In this document: in pieces, positions 55,446 through 64,000 of the stretch | Layout: the number at the start of each line of letters is the position of its first letter | Position numbering within the stretch: the stretch's first letter is position 1 | Assembly: GCF_000422345.1 (NCBI RefSeq) | Contig: NZ_AULP01000001.1 | Location: 310,001-374,000 of the forward strand | Direction of reading: 5' to 3' | Length of the DNA stretch: 64,000 nt | Origin: Neomelitea salexigens DSM 19753 | GTDB lineage: Bacteria; Pseudomonadota; Gammaproteobacteria; Pseudomonadales; Spongiibacteraceae | Position numbers and translations under genes: made by a program | The notes under the pieces: model-generated | What the model saw: only the letters and a program-made list of their open reading frames with translations | Databases searched by the model: none | Told to the model about the DNA's origin: nothing

Positions 55446-56960
55446 TCAACCTTGTGATTCCGGCCGCATATGTGGGAACAATAAAACGTCGCGAATTGAT
55501 GGCGAATCGGTAAACAGCATCACCAGCCGGTCGATACCTATCCCCTCACCAGCGGTCGGTGGCAGGCCGTATTCCAAGGCGGCGATATAATCAGCATCGT
55601 AGTGCATAGCTTCATCGTCGCCAGCGTCTTTTTCGGCCACTTGCGCCATGAATCGCTCAGCTTGATCTTCTGCGTCATTCAACTCGGAGAAGCCATTGGC
55701 GAGCTCGCGACCACCCACAAAAAACTCGAACCGGTCAGTCACAAAGGGGTTGTCGTCGCTGCGACGGGCCAGCGGCGATACCTCGGTGGGGTATTCGGTA
55801 ATAAACGTGGGTTGATCCAGCTTGTGTTCAACCGTTTCCTCAAAGATCTCAATTTGGATCTTGCCCAGCCCCCAGGAGTCCTTAACTTCGATGCCAAGGC
55901 CTTTGGCAATGGCTTTGGCCTGCTCCATATCGGCTAACTGGTCAGCGCTGATGGACGGGTTGTATTGCAGCACGGCATCAAAGACCGACAGTCGGGTGAA
56001 CGGCTTGCCAAAGTCGTAGTCACTGCCCTGGTAGTGCAAGCACGTGGTGCCCAATACTTCCTGAGCAACGTGACGCAACATTGCCTCAGTCAGGTCCATC
56101 AAGTCTTTGTAGTCAGCATAGGCCTGATAAAACTCGATCATGGTGAATTCGGGGTTGTGGCGCGTCGACAAACCCTCATTGCGGAAGTTACGGTTGATTT
56201 CAAACACCCGCTCGAATCCGCCAACCACCAAGCGCTTGAGATAAAGCTCGGGCGCAATGCGCAGGTACATATCGAGGTCGAGCGCATTGTGATGCGTCAC
56301 GAACGGCCGCGCGGTGGCACCACCGGGAATCACCTGCATCATCGGTGTTTCAACTTCGACAAAGTCTTTCTGCTGCAAAAAGTTACGGATAGAGCTGATC
56401 ATCTTAGAGCGAATCGCGAAGGTGCGACGCGACTGCTCGTTCATAATCAGGTCGACATAGCGCTGCCGATAGCGCATTTCCTGGTCCTGAAGGCCGTGGA
56501 ATTTGTCGGGCAATGGACGCAATGACTTGGTCAGCAAGCCGCCCTCTTGCATATACACGTACAAATCGCCTTTACCAGATTTGTGCACCGGCCCCTTGGC
56601 AAAAATAATGTCGCCGATATCCCAGCTTTTAATCTCATCGGTCAGCGCTTCAGGCAGTTTTTTCTTGTCGATATAGGTCTGAATTCGACCAGACATATCT
56701 TGCAGCACCATAAACGGGCCACGTTTGGCCATAATGCGACCGGCAATCGCGGCATGTCTGTCCAGCGCTTCAAGCGCCGCCTTGTCGTGCTCGCCCAACT
56801 CTTCTTGCAGTTGCTGGGCGTAGGCATCGCGTCGGAAGTCGTTAGGAAAGGCATTGCGCTTTTCGCGAATCGCCGCCAACTTGGCACGGCGCTCAGCAAT
56901 CAAGCGATTTTCTTCCTGCCCGGCTTCCTGGGCTTGCGTGTCGTTCTGCTGTTCAGACAT
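55446..56960 (-). CDS. lysS: Lysyl-tRNA synthetase, class II
   Basis: A 504-residue class II synthetase. The N-terminal OB anticodon-binding domain (about 70-160) is followed by the catalytic domain with RYVDLIMN, the motif 2 loop [17 protein letters not shown] and the C-terminal motif 3 [12 protein letters not shown]. It lies 63 bp after prfB in the same direction, the usual gammaproteobacterial operon. Confidence 0.97.
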   Translation of the reverse strand: MSEQQNDTQAQEAGQEENRLIAERRAKLAAIREKRNAFPNDFRRDAYAQQLQEELGEHDKAALEALDRHAAIAGRIMAKRGPFMVLQDMSGRIQTYIDKKKLPEALTDEIKSWDIGDIIFAKGPVHKSGKGDLYVYMQEGGLLTKSLRPLPDKFHGLQDQEMRYRQRYVDLIMNEQSRRTFAIRSKMISSIRNFLQQKDFVEVETPMMQVIPGGATARPFVTHHNALDLDMYLRIAPELYLKRLVVGGFERVFEINRNFRNEGLSTRHNPEFTMIEFYQAYADYKDLMDLTEAMLRHVAQEVLGTTCLHYQGSDYDFGKPFTRLSVFDAVLQYNPSISADQLADMEQAKAIAKGLGIEVKDSWGLGKIQIEIFEETVEHKLDQPTFITEYPTEVSPLARRSDDNPFVTDRFEFFVGGRELANGFSELNDAEDQAERFMAQVAEKDAGDDEAMHYDADYIAALEYGLPPTAGEGIGIDRLVMLFTDSPSIRDVLLFPHMRPESQG

Positions 56961-57023
56961 CTGTGTTTCCTTTGGTCGGACCCGCCATCGGGCCGCGTCA
57001 TTTCATTAGCTAGGGTGCCGGCC

Positions 57024-58122
57024 TTATAAGCCAGATTTCAGGCTCGCTTCGATAAACAGGTCAAGGTCGCCATCGAGCACATTGTTGCAATTGCTGGTTT
57101 GTACATTGGTGCGCAGGTCTTTAATACGCTGGTCGTCGAGCACGTAGGAGCGTATCTGGCTGCCCCAGCCAATATCCGATTTGCTGTCTTCCAATGCCTG
57201 GGCCTCGCTATTGCGTTTTTGCAGCTCCATTTCATAGAGCTTGGCCTTCAACATTTTCCATGCGTTGTCGCGGTTTTGGTGCTGGGAGCGTTCGCTCTGA
57301 CACTGTACAACGGTATTGGTCGGCTCGTGCGTTAAGCGAACCGCCGAGTCGGTCTTGTTAACGTGCTGACCACCTGCGCCACTGGCGCGATAGGTATCCG
57401 TGCGCACATCGGAAGGATCGATATCAATTTCGATATTGTCGTCGATCTCCGGCGACACAAACACCGAACAAAACGATGTGTGACGGCGGTTGCCCGAATC
57501 AAAGGGCGACTTGCGAACCAGGCGGTGAACACCGGTTTCGGTGCGCAGCCAACCGAAGGCATATTCGCCCTGAATATGAATGGTCGCGCTTTTGATCCCC
57601 GCCACTTCGCCGTCAGAGACTTCAACCAGTTCTGCCTTGAAGCCTTTGTCTTCGCACCAGCGCAAATACATGCGCAGCACCATATTGGCCCAGTCCTGCG
57701 CTTCGGTGCCGCCGGAACCGGACTGAATATCCAAATAACAGTTGTTGGGGTCCATTTCACCGGAGAACATACGGCGAAATTCCAGTTTGGCTAGCACCCC
57801 TTCGAGGCGCTCGATATCGCCCTGCACGGCTTCAATGGTGTCTTCATCGTTCTCTTCGGCCGCCATATCGAGCAGTTCCGAAGCGTCGCCAATACCGGCG
57901 TCTAACTCGTCGATGGCGCCCACCACACCTTCCAGGTTGGCGCGCTCGCGACCAAGCTCCTGGGCGCGGGCGGGGTCGTCCCACACCGCGGAGTCACCGA
58001 GCTCCAGCTCGACCTCAGTTAGGCGCTCTTTCTTGTTAGCGTAGTCAAAGATACCCCCTAAGCGTATCAGTACGCTCAGTCATATCCTTAAGGGCATTGC
58101 GCAGGGGATTAATTTCTAGCAT
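57024..58122 (-). CDS. prfB: Peptide chain release factor 2, with programmed +1 frameshift
   Basis: RF2 ends translation at UGA and UAA. The gene starts at ATG 58122, reads 25 codons (ending GYL) and meets TGA at 58045-58047. The sequence AGGGGGTATCTTTGAC contains the internal Shine-Dalgarno and slippery CTTTGA of the known autoregulatory site. A +1 shift there joins the long frame to give 365 residues, the same as in E. coli. The [12 protein letters not shown] (GGQ) motif and the [11 protein letters not shown] (SPF) stop-codon loop are present. Not a pseudogene. Confidence 0.97.
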
Positions 58123-58194
58123 GGATAGTATCCGGACCACGTGAAAAGGCGGGCATTTTACCCGATGCGTCGCGCGGCGGAAAGCTGGCCGGCA

Positions 58195-59934
58195 TTATGT
58201 ACCAGCGCAGGGACGCAGATGCTCAACCAGTAACTGCAGTGACAGGCGATCACGCCAGAGGTTGCTATCTAGCTTGTACACCACCTCCACCTCCGTCACC
58301 GATGGGTCTGGCCACAGGTTGAGGTCGACATTAAACGCAATGGCGTCAATGATCGCCTGCTCGTCATGGCGAGGTGCGAGCGTCATTTTTAAATGCCGCT
58401 CGCCGACAAGGCGCTGCTGAACCAGGGTAAATACACCGTGAAACAATGGCTCGGGGAAGCCCTGCCCCCACGGGCCGGCACTGCGCAGCAGCTCTGCATT
58501 TTCCAGCTTAAGGTCTGCCGGGCCCAGCTCGCCGTCGCTGTGAACCACCGCCTCGAGCTGATCGTCACTAAGCTGCTCACGAACGGCGTCAACAAAGGCA
58601 TCGCTAAAGGCTTCAAAGTCTTTTTCGGCCAAGCTCAACCCCGCCGCCATGGCGTGGCCACCAAATTTACTTAACATCTGCGGGTGACGTTTTGCGACCC
58701 TGTCTAAGGTATCGCGCATATGCAGGCCGGGAATAGAACGGGCCGAGCCTTTGATTTCACCGTTATCGGCCTCGGCAAAGGCAATCACCGGACGGTGAAA
58801 CTGCTCTTTGATCCGCGAGGCCAATATCCCCACAACGCCCTGATGCCAAGTTGGATCATACAGGCACAATCCCGCCGGAACCTTACTGGCGTCTAGCTGC
58901 AGATGCGCCAGTGCGCGCATGGCGTCGTCTTTCATGCTCTGCTCTATGCTGCGACGCTCTCGATTGAGGTCATCCAGCTCGGCCGCCAAGTTCAGGGCTT
59001 GCGTCGCATCGTCGGCAAGCAGGCAGCGGATCCCCACCGTCATATCATCCAGCCGGCCCGCCGCATTCAAACGTGGCCCAACGGTAAAACCGAGGTCACT
59101 GGCGACCAAGCGCGCGGGCTCCCGCCCGGCAACGCGAAGCAAGGCACTAATTCCCGGGCGGCAGCGCCCGGCGCGAATTCGCCGCAAGCCCTGCTCCACT
59201 AACACCCGGTTTGCCTGACTCAGAGGCACCACATCAGCGACCGTGCCCAGCGCCACGAGATCGAGCAACTCAGCAAGATTGGGGCCCTTGCCATCGCGAA
59301 AGATACCGCGCTCTCGCAGCGCCGCCCGCAATGCCAGCAGCACATAAAACATCACGCCGACGCCAGCCAGTGATTTATCTGGGAAGTCACAGCCGGGTTG
59401 ATTGGGGTTCACAATCGCCAGTGCGTCTGGCAGCTGGTCACCAGGCAGGTGGTGGTCGGTCACGATAACCGGAATACCGGCCTGTGCCGCCGCGGCAACA
59501 CCGTCGATGCTGGAGATGCCATTGTCGACGGTAATGATAATATCCGGGCGACGCTCAGCCGCGACAGCAACAATTTCCGGGCTCAGGCCATAGCCGTATT
59601 CAAAGCGATTGGGGACCAGAAAATCGACGTCAGCAGCGCCCAACATTCGCAAGCCGAGCAGCGCCAGGGTTGTACTGGTGGCGCCGTCGCAGTCGAAGTC
59701 GCCAACCACTAACAAGCGCTTACCCTCACTGATCGCCTCAACCAGCGCTGAGACAGCCGCCTCCATGCCCTTCATAGTGGGTGCGGGCAAGGCATCCAAA
59801 CCGAGCTTTGCCTGCTCGTCGGACACTACGCCGCGCGCGGCGTACAGCCGAGACAAAAGGGGCGGCAATGAAGGCAGCGCCACCGTCGCATCTGCCACGG
59901 TGGTTCTTTCAAGGATACGCGGGAAGCGACTCAC
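58195..59934 (-). CDS. recJ: Single-stranded-DNA-specific exonuclease RecJ
   Basis: A 579-residue 5'-3' exonuclease of the DHH family used in mismatch and recombination repair. The motifs DFDCDGATST (about residue 79), TVDNGISS and VTDHHLPG (about 160) supply metal-binding Asp and His. The DHHA1 region ends with GGHAMAAGLSL (about 435) and an OB domain follows. The GTG start is two bases after the thrC stop. Confidence 0.95.
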   Translation of the reverse strand: MSRFPRILERTTVADATVALPSLPPLLSRLYAARGVVSDEQAKLGLDALPAPTMKGMEAAVSALVEAISEGKRLLVVGDFDCDGATSTTLALLGLRMLGAADVDFLVPNRFEYGYGLSPEIVAVAAERRPDIIITVDNGISSIDGVAAAAQAGIPVIVTDHHLPGDQLPDALAIVNPNQPGCDFPDKSLAGVGVMFYVLLALRAALRERGIFRDGKGPNLAELLDLVALGTVADVVPLSQANRVLVEQGLRRIRAGRCRPGISALLRVAGREPARLVASDLGFTVGPRLNAAGRLDDMTVGIRCLLADDATQALNLAAELDDLNRERRSIEQSMKDDAMRALAHLQLDASKVPAGLCLYDPTWHQGVVGILASRIKEQFHRPVIAFAEADNGEIKGSARSIPGLHMRDTLDRVAKRHPQMLSKFGGHAMAAGLSLAEKDFEAFSDAFVDAVREQLSDDQLEAVVHSDGELGPADLKLENAELLRSAGPWGQGFPEPLFHGVFTLVQQRLVGERHLKMTLAPRHDEQAIIDAIAFNVDLNLWPDPSVTEVEVVYKLDSNLWRDRLSLQLLVEHLRPCAGT

Positions 59935-59936
59935 GT

Positions 59937-61334
59937 TTAGGCGCGGATATTCTTTGCCATAAAGCTGTGAACGCTCGACATGTCGTTGTCGATCACTTCG
60001 TAACGCTCATCAAGGTCGAAAAGGTCCGCCATATGATGCGGCAGCGCTGGCGCACTGGGATAACCGGCTTTCATTACCGCTTCAGGGAATTTCGCTGGGT
60101 GCGCAGTGGCGAGGGTCACCATCGGTACGCTGCGGTCGCGCCAGCAATCGCGAGCGGCTTTAACACCAATTGCCGAATGCGGATCGAGCAGGTACTCGCT
60201 GTCGTCGTAGACGCTGGCGATGGTAGCCACGGTTTCTTCGTCGCTGGCGCTGGCGCTGGCGAACAGCTCGCGTACGCGCTCAAACGCGGCGGCGGGAAGA
60301 GATACTGTCTCGGTATTCATTCGCTGCATCAGGTCGGCGATGGCCGCACCGTCGCGATCAAAGCAGTCGAATAGCATCCGTTCGAAGTTGCTGGACACGA
60401 CAATGTCCATACTTGGCGACAATGTGTGCTGCAAATCGTGCTTTTCAAACTGGTTGCCGCTGATCACCCGGTGCAGAATGTCGTTTTGATTCGTTGCCAC
60501 CACCAATTGGTCAATGGGCAGCCCCATCTGCTTGGCGAGGTAGCCGGCGTAGATGTCGCCAAAATTGCCCGTCGGCACAGAAAAACTGACTTTGCGATCC
60601 GGCGCGCCCAAAGCAAAGGCGGCGTAGAAGTAGTAAACGATCTGCGCCATTATACGCGCCCAGTTAATGGAGTTCACCGCTACCAGCTGGCGCCCCTCGG
60701 GCAAAAAGCTCTGGTCCGCAAAACTCGCTTTCACCATGGCTTGGCAGTGGTCAAAGTGCCCTTTCAGGGCAATGTTGTGAATATTGTCGCCCTGCACCGT
60801 TGTCATCTGGCGGCGCTGCACCTCCGACACGCGTTGGTAGGGGTGCAGAATGAAAATATCGACGTTTTCACAGCGTTTTACACCCTGAATCGCCGCCGAC
60901 CCGGTATCGCCTGACGTCGCGCCCATTACAACGACTTTTTGCTGGCGCTTCTCCAACACATAGTCCAGCAGGCGTCCCAACATCTGCAATGCAAAGTCTT
61001 TAAAGGCCAGGGTCGGCCCCTGGAACAGTTCCAACACCCATTCGTTTTGGCCCAGCTGCACCAGTGGCGCGACGGCCGGGTGTCTGAAGTCCGAATAGCT
61101 ATCATCGATAATCGCTTTGAGATCGGCATCGGGAATGCTGCCCGCAACAAAGGGCTGAACGATTTCAAAGGCCAACTCGGTATAGCTTAACGACGACCAC
61201 GCCGCAATTTGCTCGCGGCTGTAAGTAGGCAGGGACTCCGGCACGTAAAGACCGCCATCCGGCGCCAAGCCGGTAAGCAGTACATCTTCAAAATTGAGGG
61301 CGGGCGCCTGGCCACGGGTGCTGATGTATTTCAC
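59937..61334 (-). CDS. thrC: Threonine synthase
   Basis: A 465-residue PLP enzyme converting O-phosphohomoserine to threonine. The lysine that binds PLP is in GPTLAFKDFALQ (about residue 112), and the ATSGDTGSAA motif follows. It belongs with hom upstream and lysC at 14-15 kb. A short GCTGGC microsatellite (60244-60263) adds an Ala-Ser run to the C-terminal part. Confidence 0.96.
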   Translation of the reverse strand: MKYISTRGQAPALNFEDVLLTGLAPDGGLYVPESLPTYSREQIAAWSSLSYTELAFEIVQPFVAGSIPDADLKAIIDDSYSDFRHPAVAPLVQLGQNEWVLELFQGPTLAFKDFALQMLGRLLDYVLEKRQQKVVVMGATSGDTGSAAIQGVKRCENVDIFILHPYQRVSEVQRRQMTTVQGDNIHNIALKGHFDHCQAMVKASFADQSFLPEGRQLVAVNSINWARIMAQIVYYFYAAFALGAPDRKVSFSVPTGNFGDIYAGYLAKQMGLPIDQLVVATNQNDILHRVISGNQFEKHDLQHTLSPSMDIVVSSNFERMLFDCFDRDGAAIADLMQRMNTETVSLPAAAFERVRELFASASASDEETVATIASVYDDSEYLLDPHSAIGVKAARDCWRDRSVPMVTLATAHPAKFPEAVMKAGYPSAPALPHHMADLFDLDERYEVIDNDMSSVHSFMAKNIRA

Positions 61335-61394
61335 GTTACTAACTCTTCATGGAATATGGGGACTGCGCCCGAAGACGCAGTGTAGAAGCGATAC

Positions 61395-62702
61395 TTAGCC
61401 CGCCAGTGACTCAACGCGAATACGCGTCACTTCACCAACAATACCTTCCAGCCCTTCAATACGGCTGACGGCGGCAAACAACTTGCTCTCGACAGTGCGG
61501 TTGGTAAGGATAATCACCGGGACTAAATTCGCGTCCTCCGCCGGCTGCTTTTGAATCAGTGCTTCAATGCTAATACCGTCGTCGCTGAGAATCTGCGCCA
61601 CTTTCGACAGTACGCCAGGCTTATCGAGGGCCGACATGCGCAAGTAATAGGCGGTTTCTACATCATCTATCGGCAGCACAGGATGATCGCTCAACGACGT
61701 GCGCTGGAATGACAGGAAAGGCACCCGGTGATGCGGCTCGGCGCTAAGTGTACGCGCGACATCCACGACATCGGCGACAACCGCTGATGCTGTGGGTTCG
61801 CTACCGGCACCAGCACCGTAATACAAGGTCGGACCAACAGCATCCGATTGCACCAGTACAGCATTCATCACACCGTTTACGTTCGCGATCAGGCGCTTTT
61901 CTGGGATCAGTGTGGGGTGAACGCGCAGTTCAATGCCTTTTTCGGTATCGCGGGCAATACCCAAGTGCTTGATGCGATAACCCAGCTCTTCGGCGTAGAC
62001 CACATCTTCCTGGGCGATCCGGCTAATTCCCTCGGTATATACCTTGTCAAATTGCAGCGGGATACCAAAGGCCAGTGACGCCAAAATCACTAACTTGTGC
62101 GCGGCATCTATGCCCTCAACGTCGAAGGTCGGGTCCGCCTCGGCGTAACCCAGGGCCTGAGCCTCGGCCAGTACGTCGTTGAAGTCACGCCCTTTGTCGC
62201 GCATTTCAGTGAGAATAAAGTTGCCAGTGCCGTTGATAATGCCCGCGAGCCACTGCACTTTATTCCCTGCCAAGCCTTCGCGCAGCGCTTTGATAATGGG
62301 AATGCCACCGGCAACCGCTGCTTCAAAGGCAACCGTAACGCCCTGTTGGGCAGCCGCTTCAAAAATTTCGTTGCCGTGCTCGGCGATCAAGGCTTTATTG
62401 GCGGTCACCACGTGTTTGCCATTGGCAATGGCTTTTAATACCAATTCCTTGGCAACGGTGGTCCCGCCGATCAACTCAACCAAAATATCGACATCGGGGT
62501 TTTCTGCAACGGCAAAAATGTCGCGGTTAATGGCCACATCACCCGTATCACAATTGGGATTGTCGCGACGCGCACCTATTTCAGTTACCACAATATCGGC
62601 ACCGACACGGGCAGCAATCTCCGCTGCGTTGCGCGTTAATACTGCGTAAGTACCGCTGCCAACGGTACCAAGACCACATATACCTACTCTGACCGGACTC
62701 AC
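61395..62702 (-). CDS. hom: Homoserine dehydrogenase
   Basis: A 435-residue NAD(P)-dependent enzyme reducing aspartate semialdehyde to homoserine. The Rossmann motif GICGLGTVGSGTY is at the start, NGTGNFILTEM and the AYAEADPTFDVEGIDAAHK segment are catalytic, and a C-terminal ACT domain (about 350-430) suggests threonine feedback. I prefer GTG 62702, which has five bases after AAGGAG; another GTG at 62706-62708 sits too close to that site. thrC follows by 60 bp. Confidence 0.95.
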   Translation of the reverse strand: MSPVRVGICGLGTVGSGTYAVLTRNAAEIAARVGADIVVTEIGARRDNPNCDTGDVAINRDIFAVAENPDVDILVELIGGTTVAKELVLKAIANGKHVVTANKALIAEHGNEIFEAAAQQGVTVAFEAAVAGGIPIIKALREGLAGNKVQWLAGIINGTGNFILTEMRDKGRDFNDVLAEAQALGYAEADPTFDVEGIDAAHKLVILASLAFGIPLQFDKVYTEGISRIAQEDVVYAEELGYRIKHLGIARDTEKGIELRVHPTLIPEKRLIANVNGVMNAVLVQSDAVGPTLYYGAGAGSEPTASAVVADVVDVARTLSAEPHHRVPFLSFQRTSLSDHPVLPIDDVETAYYLRMSALDKPGVLSKVAQILSDDGISIEALIQKQPAEDANLVPVIILTNRTVESKLFAAVSRIEGLEGIVGEVTRIRVESLAG

Positions 62703-62853
62703 CGCCACTCCTTTTAAAACTCAATTATTAGCGCGCCGCACATAAGCGCGGCGCTACGAACTTTCCATTTTATGTCAGGATGGGGGCCTAGCGCCATGCT
62801 GAAGCGCCAGAGATCCAAACAGAGCCCCTCTATTCCTACCTTTTGACGACTTC

Positions 62854-63627
62854 TCAGCGCAGTGCTTGGGGAATCAGCTGGTCAGCCGGGCGGTAGCCGG
62901 GAATCAGGGCGCCGTCCTCGGTGACGATCGCCGGTGTCCCAGTCACTCCAAGCTGCTGACCCAATTCGTACTGGCCAATGATCGGCGTTTGGCACTGCTT
63001 ATTCGCAATGGGGCGACGAGTCTTTAGGGCATCCATCGCTGCGAGGCGGTCATCGGCGCACCAGGCGGACACCATTTTGTTGAATGTTGGCGTGCCAACA
63101 CCCTGGCGGGGATAGGCAAGATAGCGCACTTCGATACCACTGGCATTCAGGGCAGGCACCTCTTTGTGCAGCTTTTGGCAGAAGCCACAATCCACATCGG
63201 TAAATACATACAGCGCGCCTTTTGTTTCCCCTTCCGGGCTAAAGATAATCATATCTTCCCGTGGCACTTTGGAGAGTAAGGCTTTGCGCTGGGGCTGCAA
63301 GCGGCGCTCGGCGAGATCCTCAATGCCGTTCGCCGTCAGCTCGTACATTTTACCGGCAACAATATATTTACCGTCGGCGCTTGCATATACCGTCGGCCCA
63401 TTGGCCATTTCAACGCGATACACCCCGGGCATCTCACTGATTGCAACACTGCTTACCTGCAGGTCTGGGCGAGAACTCTTAAACGCACTGCGAATCGCTT
63501 GCTCAGCCGCCTTATCGACAAAGGTCGCGGTCTTGGCAGGCTCGGCGTAGGCCACCCCAAAAAAAGTTGAAGCTGCTATTACTGACGCGAATAGAGCGCG
63601 CGAAATCAATACTCGGGGGCTATACAT
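62854..63627 (-). CDS. dsbC: Thiol:disulfide interchange protein DsbC
   Basis: A 257-residue periplasmic disulfide isomerase. A signal peptide (FASVIAASTFFGVAYA) is followed by a dimerisation domain and a thioredoxin domain with CGFC (about residue 146) and the cis-Pro TGTPAIV (about 230). Another Cys pair is in WCADD and NKQCQ. ATG 63627 is used; a TTG six bases earlier has better spacing from GGAG and could be the real start. Confidence 0.92.
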   Translation of the reverse strand: MYSPRVLISRALFASVIAASTFFGVAYAEPAKTATFVDKAAEQAIRSAFKSSRPDLQVSSVAISEMPGVYRVEMANGPTVYASADGKYIVAGKMYELTANGIEDLAERRLQPQRKALLSKVPREDMIIFSPEGETKGALYVFTDVDCGFCQKLHKEVPALNASGIEVRYLAYPRQGVGTPTFNKMVSAWCADDRLAAMDALKTRRPIANKQCQTPIIGQYELGQQLGVTGTPAIVTEDGALIPGYRPADQLIPQALR

Positions 63628-63705
63628 AGTCAACGAAAAATCTCCGTACGGAAGGTGTGAAGGCGGTCATCATATACCATTGAGAACCCAGAGAAAGCGC
63701 CAAGT

Positions 63706-64000
63706 TCAACCGCGCGGGTGATGTGCGCGATGCAAAGCCTGCATTCGCTCTCTGGCAACATGGGTGTATATCTGCGTGGTGCTCAAGTCGCTGTGACCAA
63801 GCAGCAGCTGAACAACCCGCAGGTCAGCACCATGATTCACTAGATGTGTGGCAAACGCATGACGCAGCGTATGCGGGGAAATACTAGCGCGAATGCCGGC
63901 GCGCTGCGCGTAGAGCTTCACGCGGTGCCAAAACGTTTGCCGAGTCATCATCTGCCCCCGGCGACTGGGGAATACCACATCCGACTCGCCATCCGCCAAC
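63706..64000 (-). CDS. xerD: Tyrosine recombinase XerD, C-terminal part
   Basis: The last 97 or so residues of XerD, which with XerC resolves chromosome dimers at dif. The conserved [17 protein letters not shown] (HxxR), [15 protein letters not shown] (His and the nucleophilic Tyr) motifs are visible. The gene is cut by the window end. It begins the xerD-dsbC-hom-thrC run. Confidence 0.95.
   Translation of the reverse strand, partial: LADGESDVVFPSRRGQMMTRQTFWHRVKLYAQRAGIRASISPHTLRHAFATHLVNHGADLRVVQLLLGHSDLSTTQIYTHVARERMQALHRAHHPRG

Noticed and set aside
57024-58122. prfB as a truncated or broken gene
   Set aside because: The apparent missing N-terminus and the TGA are the standard programmed frameshift.
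60244-60263. GCTGGC microsatellite in thrC
   Set aside because: Only about three units and in frame, so it gives at most a small Ala-Ser length variation.

Overview
The window looks like a chromosomal segment from a gammaproteobacterium. Two gene blocks follow the usual gammaproteobacterial order: alaS-lysC-csrA-tRNA-Ser and xerD-dsbC-hom-thrC-recJ-prfB-lysS. guaB-guaA with divergent xseA also fits. A PAPS-type sulfotransferase next to a DUF1214 gene, a homomeric ATP sulfurylase and many acyl-CoA/esterase genes suggest a marine lineage of the Cellvibrionales/Spongiibacteraceae kind. That placement is inference only; no marker was compared.

Layout. 0-4.6 kb: an RND efflux adaptor and permease, with a nucleoside phosphorylase (ppnP) overlapping the permease stop. 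4.9-13.7 kb: an integrated element of about 8.8 kb in the 3' end of tRNA-Ser(GCT), bounded by a 15-bp repeat of the tRNA end. It carries a tyrosine integrase, an AlpA-type regulator, a small HTH protein, a Toprim protein, a DUF3987 protein, two unrecognised proteins, a CxxC protein and two tandem endonuclease/exonuclease/phosphatase (EEP) genes. Two clusters of short repeats (TTGCGGA in one, its complement TCCGCAA in the other) flank the DUF3987 gene and look like an iteron-type replication region. 13.7-24 kb: tRNA-Ser, csrA, lysC, alaS, a Trm112-like protein, an M23 peptidase, greB, an esterase, a DUF1134 protein, a NUDIX hydrolase, a UDG-like protein and a repeat-rich lipoprotein.

24-40 kb: a stand-alone gcvP, then a 897-residue lipoprotein paired with an OmpA protein carrying thrombospondin-3 repeats. 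Next come sat and cysC (PAPS synthesis), a divergent LysR regulator, a sulfotransferase and a DUF1214 protein, which could form a PAPS supply-and-use group. trmH, a thioesterase and an acyl-CoA dehydrogenase follow. 39.7-43.6 kb: a PhzF-family gene that appears to lack its catalytic Glu, the two-gene ergothioneine set egtB-egtD, and an orphan cbiZ.

43.6-64 kb: tadA, an ICMT-like methyltransferase, a GFA protein and a lipase-like hydrolase. A zone of gene decay follows at 46.5-48.3 kb: a DUF6544 tail, a DJ-1/PfpI remnant with an in-frame stop, and a TIGR03643 gene with TAG in place of a conserved Trp codon. The rest is housekeeping: guaA, guaB, xseA, a secreted hydrolase, a Crp/Fnr regulator, lysS, prfB with its programmed +1 frameshift, recJ, thrC, hom, dsbC, and the C-terminal part of xerD cut by the window end.
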